A stretch of 64,000 nucleotides of DNA from Actinomycetota bacterium (GTDB lineage: Bacteria > Actinomycetota > Actinomycetes > Mycobacteriales > Micromonosporaceae), in assembly GCA_005885555.1 (NCBI GenBank), contig VAWN01000089.1, positions 44,720 through 108,719 of the forward strand. Reading direction: 5' to 3'. The notes beneath the pieces are model-generated. The model saw only the letters and a list, made by a program, of their open reading frames with translations. It was not told the DNA's origin and made no database searches. Below, piece by piece: positions 17,938-26,617 of this stretch (positions within the stretch are counted from its first letter, which is position 1; every line of letters begins with the position of its first letter). Both the position numbers and the translations under genes were made by a program.

Positions 17938-18503
17938 GCGCCCGACACCGGGCGCCAGCCGTCCGGCGGGTCTTCGCCGACCCGGCCGTCCACGGCCTCG
18001 CGGAGCAGGTCGGCGTGCCCGGTGTGCCGGCCGTACTCCTCGATGAGGTCGCAGAGCAGCCGGCGCAGGCTGATGTGGCGACCGTCCGGCCACCCGGTGT
18101 GGACGAGCTGGTCGAGCCCGCCGTCGGCGAGGGCCGCTGCGAACCGCGTGCGGGACCGCTCGACGGCGCCGTCGTAGAGCGCGTACAGCTCTTCGGGGGT
18201 GTCGTCGGCGGCGGACTCGAACTCCCAGTCGTTGCTGCCGTCCCAGCCGGTCGCGTCCCACGGCTCGCCGACCGGCTTGCCGGACAGCTTGGTGGTGAAG
18301 GTGTAGTCCTCCACGGCGGCGAGGTGCTTGAGCAGCCCGCCGAGGGTCAGCGTCGAGGTCGGGATCCGCAGCCGCAGCCCGGCCGCGTCGAGGTCGTCGG
18401 CCTTCCAGCGCAACGTCGCGCGCAGCCGGTCGAGCGCGCCGGCGAGGTGCTCGGCCTCGGTACCGGCGAGCGGCGGTTCCCACGGGTGATCGTCACTACT
18501 CAT
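17913..18503 (-). CDS. DinB-family (DUF664) protein
   Basis: 196 residues from ATG 18503. The four-helix DinB/YfiT-like fold is shown by ALDRLRATLRWKADDLD, the TLTLGGLLKHLAAVEDYTF helix with its putative metal His, and LLCDLIEEYGRHTGHADLLRE with HTGHAD carrying the other His residues. Actinobacterial members are metal- and often mycothiol-dependent transferases or unknown. The GWDGSNDWEFESAADDTPEELYALY middle segment is typical of DUF664. Convergent overlap of 25 bases with frdD. Confidence 0.88.
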   Translation of the reverse strand: MSSDDHPWEPPLAGTEAEHLAGALDRLRATLRWKADDLDAAGLRLRIPTSTLTLGGLLKHLAAVEDYTFTTKLSGKPVGEPWDATGWDGSNDWEFESAADDTPEELYALYDGAVERSRTRFAAALADGGLDQLVHTGWPDGRHISLRRLLCDLIEEYGRHTGHADLLREAVDGRVGEDPPDGWRPVSGAYKLTNNR

Positions 18504-18575
18504 GCGGCCCACCGTAGAGCCCGTCGGGGACGGTCTGCATCCGCACAGCGTGGCTCGATGTCAGGCGTGCGCAGG

Positions 18576-18765
18576 ATGACGGCGGCCACGGGCAGCGCGG
18601 TGTTCTTCGCGCTCGCGCAATCCCATGTACCTCGCGGTGCTGGCCGCGATCCTGGGGCAGGCGATGCTGCTGGCCCAGCCGGTGCTGGTGGGGTATGCGG
18701 TACCGGCCGGCGCGGCGATGGTGACTTTCGTGCTCGGGCTGCGCCGGTGGCGGCCGTCGACCTGA
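18576..18765 (+). pseudogene. Remnant of an isoprenylcysteine-methyltransferase-like (ICMT/phospholipid methyltransferase) gene
   Basis: Two short pieces in different frames survive. The first (18576 to about 18615) reads MTAATGSAVFFALA, like the N-terminal membrane helix of this family. The second (from about 18619) reads NPMYLAVLAAILGQAMLL and continues through VGYAVPAGAAMVTFVLG to a TGA at 18763. NPMY(L/V)xxL is the family's hallmark. A large internal part is missing between the pieces, at a GCGC-containing junction. The rest of 18504-18933 shows nothing further that I can support. Confidence 0.6.
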
Positions 18766-18933
18766 ATCACCACGGCGACGCAGCCGACTCCGATACGATC
18801 CGGAACGGGTTGTCCGGACCGGTGGACGCCGCCGTACCAACGGATGCGGCGCACCATCGATCGCCGTTGCTCGCCATCGCAACGTTTCTTGTGACCAGCA
18901 GGACGAATCGAAAAGAATCGTCGGGGGCTGCAG

Positions 18934-19956
18934 GTGAGGAGTTTCGCGGTGACGGGCTGCTGGGCGGGCGTACCGGCGGACCGCGTCGTGCACCTGCGGG
19001 GAGCCGGCGAGTCAGCGGTCGACCTGGCGTTGCGGGTACAGCCGGCGGACGGCCCGGCGATCGTGACGTATCTGCCGGAGCACCCGTCGTCGGTACCGGA
19101 AACAGTCACCGCGCTCCTCGACCAACTCGACACGCTCGCCCTGCGCTTGTGGTCCGGCCCGGCGGGTGCCGGTTCGGTCTCGTCCGGCCCGGCGGCGGAG
19201 CCGGGCGCCGGTCACTTCGGGCCGTTCCTGGCCGATCTCGCCGAGCGGGCCGGTACCGGGAGCCGTCGTGGGCAGCCGTTCACCGCCGAGGTACGGGCCG
19301 CCGGTCTGGTACGGGTCATCGCGCGCAGCTGTCACCGCGAACGTCTGGCCATCGTCGTCTATCCGCCGGCCGAGCCGACGGCCGACGCGGTCGAGGTGCT
19401 CGTCTGCGCCGCGGAGTGGTTCGTCCGGCACGGCCATGCCGGCGTGTGGCTGGCCGGTGCGTGCTGGGCCGCGGCGGACCGGGTCACCCGGGTCACCGTG
19501 GAACTGCCCGCGGAGGTCGTCGAGGTCGCCGCCGCGGCCGCGCGAACGGTCCGGCCGGTTCCGCCGGTGGCCGCGGTACCGGCGATCCGTGGCCGCCCGC
19601 GCGCCGACAGCCCGACCGAATGCGCGCTGGAGGCCGCGCTGGCCCGGCAACCGTGGGCGCACGGGCGGGCGTGGAACGAGACGTACCAACGCAATCCGCT
19701 GAGCCAACCGATCCTGGTCGATCTCATCTGGCCGGCGGAGCGGTGCGTGGTGGAGCTCGACGGTCCGGAACACCGCGGCGCCGTGCAGTTCGAAGCCGAC
19801 CGCCGGCGCGACGTCCGGCTGCAGCTTGACGGGTTCGCCGTGCTGCGGTTCACCAACGCGCAGATCCGGTACGAGCTGACGCTCGTGCTGTCGCAACTCG
19901 AACGGTTCATCAACTACCGACGCGCGGTCGGCGCAGAGAGGTTGACCAATGTCTGA
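18934..19956 (+). CDS. PD-(D/E)XK-type (DUF559/Vsr-like) nuclease with N-terminal unknown domain
   Basis: 340 residues from GTG 18934. Residues 1-210 form an unrecognised alpha/beta region (LALRVQPADGPAIVTYLPEH ... EVLVCAAEWFVRHGHAGVWL). Residues 225-325 match the DUF559 endonuclease-like fold: SPTECALEAAL with Glu229, ILVDLIWP with Asp263, CVVELDGPEH with Glu274-x-Asp276 and a His, DRRRDVRLQLDGF, and VLRFTNAQIR. The D...ExD arrangement is the PD-(D/E)XK active site. It overlaps the next gene by 8 bases and is the first of three coupled genes, so its nuclease activity is probably controlled by the partner ATPase. Function as defence effector is inference. Confidence 0.85.
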   Translation: MRSFAVTGCWAGVPADRVVHLRGAGESAVDLALRVQPADGPAIVTYLPEHPSSVPETVTALLDQLDTLALRLWSGPAGAGSVSSGPAAEPGAGHFGPFLADLAERAGTGSRRGQPFTAEVRAAGLVRVIARSCHRERLAIVVYPPAEPTADAVEVLVCAAEWFVRHGHAGVWLAGACWAAADRVTRVTVELPAEVVEVAAAAARTVRPVPPVAAVPAIRGRPRADSPTECALEAALARQPWAHGRAWNETYQRNPLSQPILVDLIWPAERCVVELDGPEHRGAVQFEADRRRDVRLQLDGFAVLRFTNAQIRYELTLVLSQLERFINYRRAVGAERLTNV

Positions 19957-20569
19957 CGAGAAGCTCAGTCCGAAGGCGCGGGCGGCGCTGCTGGTGCTCA
20001 TGGCCGGAGGCGGGCGGATGTCCAACAACGAGATGGAAGAGATCGCGCGCTTCCGGCTGGACGGCAAGGAAAGAGGCGCGCTGAACCGGATGGGCTTCGT
20101 GACGACCGACGAGACCGTCCGGCCGTTCGCCCACGAGCTGACCAAGGAGGGCGCCGCCCGGTGCGCCGAGGAACTGCGGGCCGCACCACCGGCGCCGCGC
20201 ATGGGCTCGCCGCTGGTGGGCGCGCTGTATGCGGTGCTGGGCGGGCTCGACCGGTACCTGCGCCGGAACGGCGGCGACCTCAGCGCGATTTTCGGAGCTG
20301 GGCCTGACGATGTGGAGTCGCTCGTCCGGGACACCTACCGCAGCCTGGTCCGCGAGCCTGGCGGGTGGGTCAGTCTGGCGGACCTGCGGGACAAGCTGGC
20401 CGGGGTGCCGGCGGCCGCCGTCGACGCCGCGCTCAAGCAGTTGGTACGGCAGCCCGACGTCATTCTCATTCCGGAAACCGACCAGTCGTCGCTCAACGCC
20501 CGCGACCGGGAGGCGGCGGTCCGGATCGGTGGTGAGTTCAAGCATCTGCTCGCGATCGAAGGGCGGTGA
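19949..20569 (+). CDS. Small winged-helix-like protein of the nuclease/ATPase module
   Basis: 206 residues; ATG 19949 overlaps the nuclease stop. The N terminus (ARAALLVLMAGGGRMSNNEM...LNRMGFVTT...HELTKEGAARCAEEL) has the spacing of a winged helix with a recognition helix and wing, and a second HTH-like unit follows near residue 135 (WVSLADLRDKLAGVPAAAVDAALKQL). The C terminus has a conserved-looking LNARDREAAVRIGGEFKHLL tail. No catalytic motif is seen. Likely a DNA-binding or adaptor subunit linking nuclease and ATPase; this is inferred from gene order only. Confidence 0.8.
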   Translation: MSDEKLSPKARAALLVLMAGGGRMSNNEMEEIARFRLDGKERGALNRMGFVTTDETVRPFAHELTKEGAARCAEELRAAPPAPRMGSPLVGALYAVLGGLDRYLRRNGGDLSAIFGAGPDDVESLVRDTYRSLVREPGGWVSLADLRDKLAGVPAAAVDAALKQLVRQPDVILIPETDQSSLNARDREAAVRIGGEFKHLLAIEGR

Positions 20570-20572
20570 CCG

Positions 20573-23500
20573 GTGGACCCGTTGGAGGCGCTGGGCAGCG
20601 TCACGTTCGACTGGGCGCCGACGCCGGATGACGTGTGGCAGCACTCCGCATACCACGTGGACGGGATGCACGGCAACGCCGCCCGTACGGTCCTGTCCGG
20701 CATCGCCGCCATCGAGCGCGGTTCCGCCAGCCCGATGGGCATCGCGATCCAGGGCCAGCGCGGTGCCGGTAAGACGCATCTGCTCGGCTGGGTACGGGAA
20801 CAGGCGCAGCGCCGGCACGGGTACTTCTTCCTGGTGACTCTGCACGACGGTGTCGACTTCTGGTCGAGCACCCTGCACTGTGTCCTCGACGGACTCACCA
20901 GAGTCACCGAGACCTCGGACAGCCAGCTGAAGGTGCTGCTGCGCCGGCTCGCCGCCGAGCTCGGCTTCGCGGCGAGCCAGCAGGACCTCATCGCGGGCGA
21001 GATGCGCATCTCCCCGGACAACCTCGCCATCTTCGTCTCGGCGTTCCGCAGCCGGTGGCCGGAGCTCGGCGCGGACTGTTACGACACGGTGCGCGCGTTG
21101 GTGCTGCGGGCCTCGCGCGACATCCAGGCGCAGGACGTCGGGTACGCGTACCTGCAGGGCCGGGAGGAGACCGACCCGGGCGAGCGGATCGGCTGGGGAA
21201 TCCAGCACCGCGACCGCAAGCCGCCGCAGTGGCTGATCGGCGACCTGTTCCGGCTGCTGGCGCTGACCGGGCCCAGCGTCGTCGCGGTCGACCAGATCGA
21301 CGCGTTGGTCGCCCGGTACGGCGGCAGCCTGGTGTACCAGAACGAGGACTCGCCCGGTGTCCGCGACGACCGGCAGTTGGACCTGGTGGCGAACGGCCTC
21401 ATGGACCTGCGCGAGGTCGCCTCGCGAACCCTCTGCGTGGTGGCCTGCCTGCCGCAGTCCTGGCATCTGATAAAGAACTCCGCCGTCAACACGGCCGCCG
21501 ACCGGTTCCGCAATGTCGTACAGCTGCGGCTGATCCCGAGTCCCACCGTCGGTGCAGAGCTGATCGCCAGGCGGCTGGCGGTACCGTTCGCGGAGGTCGG
21601 CTTCACGCCGCCGTACCCCACGTGGCCGGTACGGCCGGCGGCCTTCGCCGATGCCGTCGAGTTCACGCCGCGCGGGCTCATCCAGCGCGTCGACGAACAC
21701 ATCGGCGCCTGTCTGGACCGGGGTGTGGTCACCGAACTGGAGCGGCTCGACGACGAGGCACCGGTACCGTCCACTGTGGACGTTGCGGACGCCGCGGCGG
21801 CCGACGGTACCGCCGCGTCGCTGGCAATGCTCGACCAGCGCTTCGCCGACCTGCGCAAGCAGGCGGACGTGTCGGCGGCGCTGGCCGCGGGTACCGAGGA
21901 CGCCGCGATGCCGCGCCTGATCTCGGCGGGCCTGACCGCCTGGATCGAGGAGCGCGGCGCGGACTCGTCGGTCTACAGCCAGAACGGGCTGCCGCACGGC
22001 ACCTCGACCCTGCACGGCCGGCTGCGCCGCACCCTCGACGAGGAGCTGGAAGACGAAATCCACTGGGGTTTCCGGGCCATCGCCCACCCGCACGCGCGGG
22101 CCGCGCTGGTCCGGCTGCAGGCGGCGGGCGGGTTCGCCGGGCTGCGTGCCGGCGGTACCCGGCGGCGCCTGTTCATTCTCCGCAACGTCGAGTGGTCACA
22201 CGGCCCCAAGACGCGCGCGGCGCTGCGGGAGCTGTCCGAGTCCGGCGGGCGTACCCTCACCGTCGACGAGGACGACCTGGCCGTCTTCGAGGCGCTGGAC
22301 CGGATGCGCGCCGAACGCGATCCGCACCTGCCGATGTGGCTGGCGACAAGGCAACCGGCGAGTGGTACCCGCCTGCTGACCGAGGCACTCGCCGACGCCG
22401 CTGCCGAACCGGCGCGCGTTGCGGAACCGGCGCGCGTTGCGGAACCGGCGCGGGTTCCCGAACCGACCGACGGTGTCGAACCGCGCGACCCCGCATCGAT
22501 CGCGCTCGGTCGCGACGCGGAGAGCGGCACACCCGTGACGGTACCGCTCGAAGCGTTCCGCAAGCACACCGCGATCTTCGCGGGATCGGGCTCCGGGAAG
22601 ACGGTGCTCATCCGCCGGCTCGTGGAGGAGTGCGCCCTGCACGGCGTGTCCTCGATTGTCCTCGACCCGAACAACGACCTCGCCCGGCTCGGCGACGCTT
22701 GGCCGGAACCGCCCGCGCAGTGGGGTCCGGGCGATGCCCAGCGGGCCGCCGGGTACCTCGCCGCGACCGACGTGGTCGTGTGGACGCCGCGGCGCACCGC
22801 GGGGCGGCCGTTGAGTTTCCAGCCGCTGCCGGACTTCGCGTCGGTGCGCGACGACCCCGACGAGCTCGCCGCGGCCATCGACGCGGCGGTCGGCACGCTC
22901 GCACCGAAGGCGAAGGTGGACGGCAACACCGTGAAGGCCGAGCGCGGTCAGGCGGTACTGCGGGAAGCCCTGGCCCACTTCGTCCGCCACGGCAGCGGCG
23001 GGCTGGACGCGTTCGTGGACTTCCTCGCCGACCTGCCCGAGGGGGTCAGCGCGCTCAGCTCGGCGGGCCGGCTCGCCCTGGACCTGTCCCAGACACTCAC
23101 CGCCGCGATGGTGAACGACCCGCTGTTCGGCGGTGCCGGTACCCCGGTCGATCCGGGCGTGCTGCTGACCGCACCGCCCGGCAAGCGCGCCCGGATCTCG
23201 GTCATCAGCTTCATCGGACTGCCCTCCGACGAGCAGCGGCAGAGCTTCACCAACCAGTTGCAGATGGCACTGTTCTCCTGGATCAAACGGCATCCGGCCG
23301 GGGACCGCCCGCTGGGCGGCCTGTTCGTCATGGACGAAGCCCAGACCCTGGCGCCGTCCGGACCGATGACCGCGTGCACGCGCAGCACCATCGCGCTGGC
23401 GTCGCAGGCCCGCAAGTACGGCCTCGGCCTGGTGTTCGCGACCCAGGCACCCAAGGCGCTGCACAACCGCATCCCGGGCAACGCCGCGACCCAGCTGTTC

Positions 23501-23719
23501 GGTTTTCTCAACAGCCCGGCGCAGATCAGCGCGGCCAAGGAGATGGCCCTGGCCAAGGGAAGCACGGTACCCGACATCTCCCGCCTGCGTACCGGTGAGT
23601 TCTATCTGGCCGCGGAGGGTGCGCAGTTCCGCAAGCTGCGCTCGCCGCTGTGTCTCAGCTACCACCCCAGCAGCCCGCTGTCGACCGAGGAGGTACTGCA
23701 TCGCGCGTCCGCCGCCTGA
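20573..23719 (+). CDS. Double ATPase: N-terminal AAA/STAND-like plus C-terminal HerA/FtsK-like motor
   Basis: 1048 residues from GTG 20573, three bases after the previous stop. ATPase 1: Walker A GQRGAGKTH (about 61-69), Walker B VVAVDQID (about 237-244), and a winged-helix-like region to about 390. The middle (about 400-600) is unrecognised, with RRLFILRNVEWSHG and an acidic segment. A linker at about 612-632 repeats EPARVA three times (18-bp tandem DNA repeat). ATPase 2: Walker A AGSGSGKT (about 671-678), Walker B LFVMDEAQTL (about 918-927), a FATQAPKAL sensor-type motif and the GEFYLAAEG end typical of HerA-like translocases. HerA motors work with nucleases in DNA end processing and in several phage-defence systems. 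Exact family not recognised. Confidence 0.88.
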   Translation: MDPLEALGSVTFDWAPTPDDVWQHSAYHVDGMHGNAARTVLSGIAAIERGSASPMGIAIQGQRGAGKTHLLGWVREQAQRRHGYFFLVTLHDGVDFWSSTLHCVLDGLTRVTETSDSQLKVLLRRLAAELGFAASQQDLIAGEMRISPDNLAIFVSAFRSRWPELGADCYDTVRALVLRASRDIQAQDVGYAYLQGREETDPGERIGWGIQHRDRKPPQWLIGDLFRLLALTGPSVVAVDQIDALVARYGGSLVYQNEDSPGVRDDRQLDLVANGLMDLREVASRTLCVVACLPQSWHLIKNSAVNTAADRFRNVVQLRLIPSPTVGAELIARRLAVPFAEVGFTPPYPTWPVRPAAFADAVEFTPRGLIQRVDEHIGACLDRGVVTELERLDDEAPVPSTVDVADAAAADGTAASLAMLDQRFADLRKQADVSAALAAGTEDAAMPRLISAGLTAWIEERGADSSVYSQNGLPHGTSTLHGRLRRTLDEELEDEIHWGFRAIAHPHARAALVRLQAAGGFAGLRAGGTRRRLFILRNVEWSHGPKTRAALRELSESGGRTLTVDEDDLAVFEALDRMRAERDPHLPMWLATRQPASGTRLLTEALADAAAEPARVAEPARVAEPARVPEPTDGVEPRDPASIALGRDAESGTPVTVPLEAFRKHTAIFAGSGSGKTVLIRRLVEECALHGVSSIVLDPNNDLARLGDAWPEPPAQWGPGDAQRAAGYLAATDVVVWTPRRTAGRPLSFQPLPDFASVRDDPDELAAAIDAAVGTLAPKAKVDGNTVKAERGQAVLREALAHFVRHGSGGLDAFVDFLADLPEGVSALSSAGRLALDLSQTLTAAMVNDPLFGGAGTPVDPGVLLTAPPGKRARISVISFIGLPSDEQRQSFTNQLQMALFSWIKRHPAGDRPLGGLFVMDEAQTLAPSGPMTACTRSTIALASQARKYGLGLVFATQAPKALHNRIPGNAATQLFGFLNSPAQISAAKEMALAKGSTVPDISRLRTGEFYLAAEGAQFRKLRSPLCLSYHPSSPLSTEEVLHRASAA
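22404..22460 (+). repeat. 18-bp tandem repeat in the inter-ATPase linker
   Basis: GAACCGGCGCGCGTTGCG recurs three times with small changes in the last unit, coding EPARVAEPARVAEPARVPEP. A multiple of three, so linker length may vary between strains. Confidence 0.75.
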
Positions 23720-23730
23720 CGGCGCCTTCG

Positions 23731-23736
23731 TACACT
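23731..23736 (+). promoter_or_regulatory. -10 element of a likely leaderless promoter
   Basis: TACACT lies 6 bases before GTG 23743, with no ribosome-binding site between. It separates the pentapeptide-repeat gene from the upstream ATPase operon. Confidence 0.55.
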
Positions 23737-23742
23737 GACACG

Positions 23743-24549
23743 GTGCCCGAGCAACCGCGCCACCGCCTGCGGGCGGACTGCGCGCGCTGCTTCGCGCTGT
23801 GCTGCGTCGCTCCGGCGTTCTCCGCGTCCGTCGACTTCGCGATCGACAAGCCGGCCGGTGTGCCCTGCCCGAACCTGCAGGGCGACTTCCGGTGCGCCAT
23901 CCACGACCGGCTGCGCGACCGCGGCTTCCCCGGCTGTACCGTCTACGACTGCTTCGGCGCCGGCCAGCAGGTCGCCCAGGTCACCTTCGGCGGCCGGGAC
24001 TGGCGGCAGGCACCACACACCGCATCGCGGATGTTCGCTGTGTTCGGCGTCATGCGGCAGTTGCACGAGCTGCTGTGGTACCTGTCCGAAGCGCTCACCC
24101 TGCCGGTCGCCGCCCCGGTGCACGGTGAGCTGCGCCGCGCCTTCGACGAGACCGGGCGCCTCACCGGCGGCACCCCGGAGGAGCTCGTGGCGCTCGACGT
24201 GTCCGGGCACCGGGACACCGTCAACGTGTTGCTGTCCAAGGCGAGCGCGCTCGTGCGCGGTACCGGGGGCGCCGACCGTCGCGGTACCGACCTCATCGGC
24301 GCCGACCTGCGCGCAGCCGACCTGCGTGCCGCGAACCTCCGTGGCGCGTACCTCATCGGCGCCGACCTGCGCCGCACCGATCTCGGCCTCGCCGACCTGA
24401 CCGGTGCCGACCTGCGCGGCGCCGACGTGCGCGGTGCCGACCTGCGCCGGGCGCTTTTCCTGACCCAGTCCCAACTGGACGCCGCGACCGGGGACACCGC
24501 AACGAAACTGCCGCCCGCGCTGACCCGCCCGGCACACTGGCCGGGTTAG
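23743..24549 (+). CDS. Pentapeptide-repeat protein with N-terminal cysteine cluster
   Basis: 268 residues. The N terminus carries CARCFALCC and then CPNLQGDFRC, HDRLRDRGFPGC and VYDCFGAG: seven or more Cys in the first 80 residues, suggesting a metal centre. The C terminus has about 12 pentapeptide units A(D/N)LR(G/A) (for example GADLRAADLRAANLRGAYL), forming a right-handed quadrilateral beta-helix, capped by LFLTQSQLDAATGD. DNA-mimic proteins use this helix, but the same two-part plan is widespread in actinobacteria without known role. The start GTG 23743 is 24 bases downstream of the ATPase stop and follows its own TANNNT box. Confidence 0.87.
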   Translation: MPEQPRHRLRADCARCFALCCVAPAFSASVDFAIDKPAGVPCPNLQGDFRCAIHDRLRDRGFPGCTVYDCFGAGQQVAQVTFGGRDWRQAPHTASRMFAVFGVMRQLHELLWYLSEALTLPVAAPVHGELRRAFDETGRLTGGTPEELVALDVSGHRDTVNVLLSKASALVRGTGGADRRGTDLIGADLRAADLRAANLRGAYLIGADLRRTDLGLADLTGADLRGADVRGADLRRALFLTQSQLDAATGDTATKLPPALTRPAHWPG

Positions 24550-24821
24550 CGCCGCGCGTCGCGGCGGAATCAACTACCGATACGGTTTCACCTCCATCAC
24601 CGACCGGTGGGTACCCCGTGGGCATTGGTGCTTCTCCGATTCGGCGTGCATACGACATGCCGAGCCGTACAGCGGACGCGGCCGCAGGCGGTGAATGCCA
24701 TAGTGACCGACACCGGAGCATTCCGCGCGGAGGGAGTCGGTGATGGCTCGGCGTTGTGGTGCGGGGAGCGCGCCGCCCGCCGCAGACTCCTCGACGGCCA
24801 GTAGACGGGAGGAGCGACGGC

Positions 24822-25205
24822 GTGTCTCTCTTCGGTAGACGCAAGCCGGAACAGAACCCGGTCGGGGTGTTCGAGGCGGCGCAACAAGCGTTCACCCGCG
24901 ATTTCAAGGAATGGCTCGCCCGGATCGAGGACGCTCAGGAGCGCTCCGGAAGTGCGCAGCTTTCCGGTGAGATCCTGGCGATCGCCGGCGCCGTGCCGTT
25001 GTACGACCGGACCGGACTGAACACCACGCAGCTCGTCTACATCAGGTCCTACGCGCGGTCGTATGCGGAGAACATGTTGCGGCACCGGCGCGACGCCGCG
25101 GTCGTGGCTGCCGCTGATGCGAGCGGGCCGACGGAGGCGGCACGTCTGGAAAGCGCGGTCAGCTACTGGGACAGCGTCCAGGCGTACCTCGCCGAAGCGC
25201 TCTAG
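24822..25205 (+). CDS. Hypothetical protein, 127 residues
   Basis: GTG 24822 with a GGGAGGAGC ribosome-binding site about eight bases upstream. The product is mainly helical (VGVFEAAQQAFTRDFKEWLARIEDAQER and the C-terminal TEAARLESAVSYWDSVQAYL, given here in parts), without Cys or membrane helices. Not recognised. The 272-base stretch before it (24550-24821) holds no convincing gene. A repeated hairpin follows 10 bases after the stop and may end its transcript. Confidence 0.7.
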   Translation: MSLFGRRKPEQNPVGVFEAAQQAFTRDFKEWLARIEDAQERSGSAQLSGEILAIAGAVPLYDRTGLNTTQLVYIRSYARSYAENMLRHRRDAAVVAAADASGPTEAARLESAVSYWDSVQAYLAEAL

Positions 25206-25215
25206 CATCACCCGA

Positions 25216-25261
25216 ATCTTGGACGCGTCCACCCCCTGCAAGGGGTAGAAGCGTCCAAGAT
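25216..25261 (-). repeat. Dyad hairpin repeat, copy 1 (possible terminator)
   Basis: Arms ATCTTGGACGC (25216-25226) and GCGTCCAAGAT (25251-25261) pair perfectly over 11 bp, with an inner CCCCCTGCAAGGGG dyad. A second copy in the opposite orientation lies at 33718-33765; arms and core are conserved and only the short joints differ. Location between convergent genes fits a bidirectional terminator. Confidence 0.8.
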
Positions 25262-25296
25262 CTCGCCACCCGCCGCCTCGTCATCGGGCTTCGCGG

Positions 25297-25914
25297 CTAC
25301 CAGCCGCGGGCGCGCCATTCCGGGATCGCCGGCCGTTCCTTGCCCAGCGTCGTGTCCGCGCCGTGTCCCGGGTACACGACCGTGTCGTCGGGCAGCCGGC
25401 CGAAGACCTTGGTTTCAAGGTCATCCATCAGGCTCGTGAAGTCCTGCGGATTCGTTGTCCGCCCAGGACCCCCAGGGAACAGCGAGTCACCGGTGAACAG
25501 GTGCGGGCCGCCGGCCGGGTCGCGGTACAGCAGGGCGATCGACCCCGGCGTGTGCCCGACGAGATGGATCACTTCGAGCACGCACGTGCCCACCGGTACC
25601 GTGTCGCCGTCGACCACCGGCTCGGTGACCTTCGCCGGCAGCTCCGCCGCGTCGTCCGGGTGGGCGACGGCACGCGCGCCGGTCGCCGCCAGTACCGCTG
25701 CCAGCCCCTGCCAGTGATCGAAGTGCCGGTGCGTCGTCACGACCCGGGCGAGGCCGCCGTCGCCGGCCAGGCGGAGCAGGCGCTGCGGTTCGTTGGCCGC
25801 GTCGATCAGCACCTGCTCGCCGGTCGCGCGGCAGCGCAGCAGGTAGGCGTTGTTGTCCATCGGGCCGACGGACAACTTGGTGATGGTCAGGTCGGGCAGT
25901 TCGTGGACGTCCAT
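25297..25914 (-). CDS. MBL-fold metallo-hydrolase (glyoxalase II-like)
   Basis: 205 residues from ATG 25914. Zinc motifs in order: THRHFDHW (HxHxDH), VIHLVGHTPGS, LFTGDSLFPGG with the bridging Asp, and YPGHGADTTLG. N-terminal strand pair VGPMDNNAYLLRC and the DAANEPQRLL loop fit the small glyoxalase II-like group. Such enzymes hydrolyse thioesters; next to a mycothiol-dependent-type enzyme, a mycothiol thioester substrate is a reasonable inference but not shown. Its start lies 4 bases from the upstream gene's stop, so the two are one operon. Confidence 0.9.
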   Translation of the reverse strand: MDVHELPDLTITKLSVGPMDNNAYLLRCRATGEQVLIDAANEPQRLLRLAGDGGLARVVTTHRHFDHWQGLAAVLAATGARAVAHPDDAAELPAKVTEPVVDGDTVPVGTCVLEVIHLVGHTPGSIALLYRDPAGGPHLFTGDSLFPGGPGRTTNPQDFTSLMDDLETKVFGRLPDDTVVYPGHGADTTLGKERPAIPEWRARGW

Positions 25915-25918
25915 GTCC

Positions 25919-26617
25919 TCAGGTCCAGTCGGGAATCGGGGGAAGCGGGCCGGGCGGGTCGACGGTGAGGCCGTCACCGGTGGCGCGGCCGGTGAGCCAG
26001 GCTGCCAGTGCGTACGCCGGGCCGCTGACCTCGGGCGACCCACCGGCCCCGACGGGTATCCGGTGCCCGAGACCGTCCGGGCGCACGGTCAGCGCCACGC
26101 CGTCCAGGGTTGCGGCCACCTCGTGGAGTACCCGGTGGGTGAAGGCCGCCGGCCAGTCCGCCGCGGTGTACCCGCCGGCCAGGTCCACGTGGTGCACCTC
26201 GACCTCGCGCAGCCGCCGCCACGGGACCAGCGCCGCGGGCTGCGGTCCGTTGGGCAGGTCGAGGTGGGCGGCCCAGTCCCCGGCGGACAGCATCGCGGCG
26301 GCCTTCGCGAACCGGTCGGCGCTGTCCCGCACGTCGGCCACCAGGACGGTCCACGGGCGGTCGGCGCCGGCCGCGATGTCCGCCTCCCGCTGCCCCGCGC
26401 TCGGGTACTGCGGCGTGACCACGCCGGTACGCGCCCAGGTGAGCAGGTTCACCAGGCTGTCGGCGTTGCGGGCGACGTGGGTGAGCAGGTGCCCGCGGGT
26501 CCAGCCGGGCAGCAGCGAGGGCGCGGACGGGTCGGCGTCGAGGCTCCCGGCGGTGGCCAGCAGCCGGCTGGTCGCCCGTTCCACGTCATCCAGCAGTACC
26601 AGCGGATCAGCGCTCAC
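25919..26617 (-). CDS. Maleylpyruvate isomerase-family mycothiol-dependent enzyme
   Basis: 232 residues from GTG 26617. The DinB-type helical bundle shows LLPGWTRGHLLTHVARNADSL (as GWTRGHLLTHVARNAD) with the first metal His, and WRRLREVEVHHVDLAGGY with the other ligands, followed by the SCP2-like C-terminal domain (LTVRPDGLGHRIPVG...VSGPAYALAAWLTGRATGDGL). These proteins use mycothiol as cofactor in actinobacteria. Translation begins at the end of a truncated copy of the connector repeat family. Confidence 0.9.
   Translation of the reverse strand: MSADPLVLLDDVERATSRLLATAGSLDADPSAPSLLPGWTRGHLLTHVARNADSLVNLLTWARTGVVTPQYPSAGQREADIAAGADRPWTVLVADVRDSADRFAKAAAMLSAGDWAAHLDLPNGPQPAALVPWRRLREVEVHHVDLAGGYTAADWPAAFTHRVLHEVAATLDGVALTVRPDGLGHRIPVGAGGSPEVSGPAYALAAWLTGRATGDGLTVDPPGPLPPIPDWT

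Noticed and set aside
24607-24804. 65-codon open frame before the 127-residue gene
   Set aside because: No ribosome site, no family resemblance and atypical composition; treated as noncoding.
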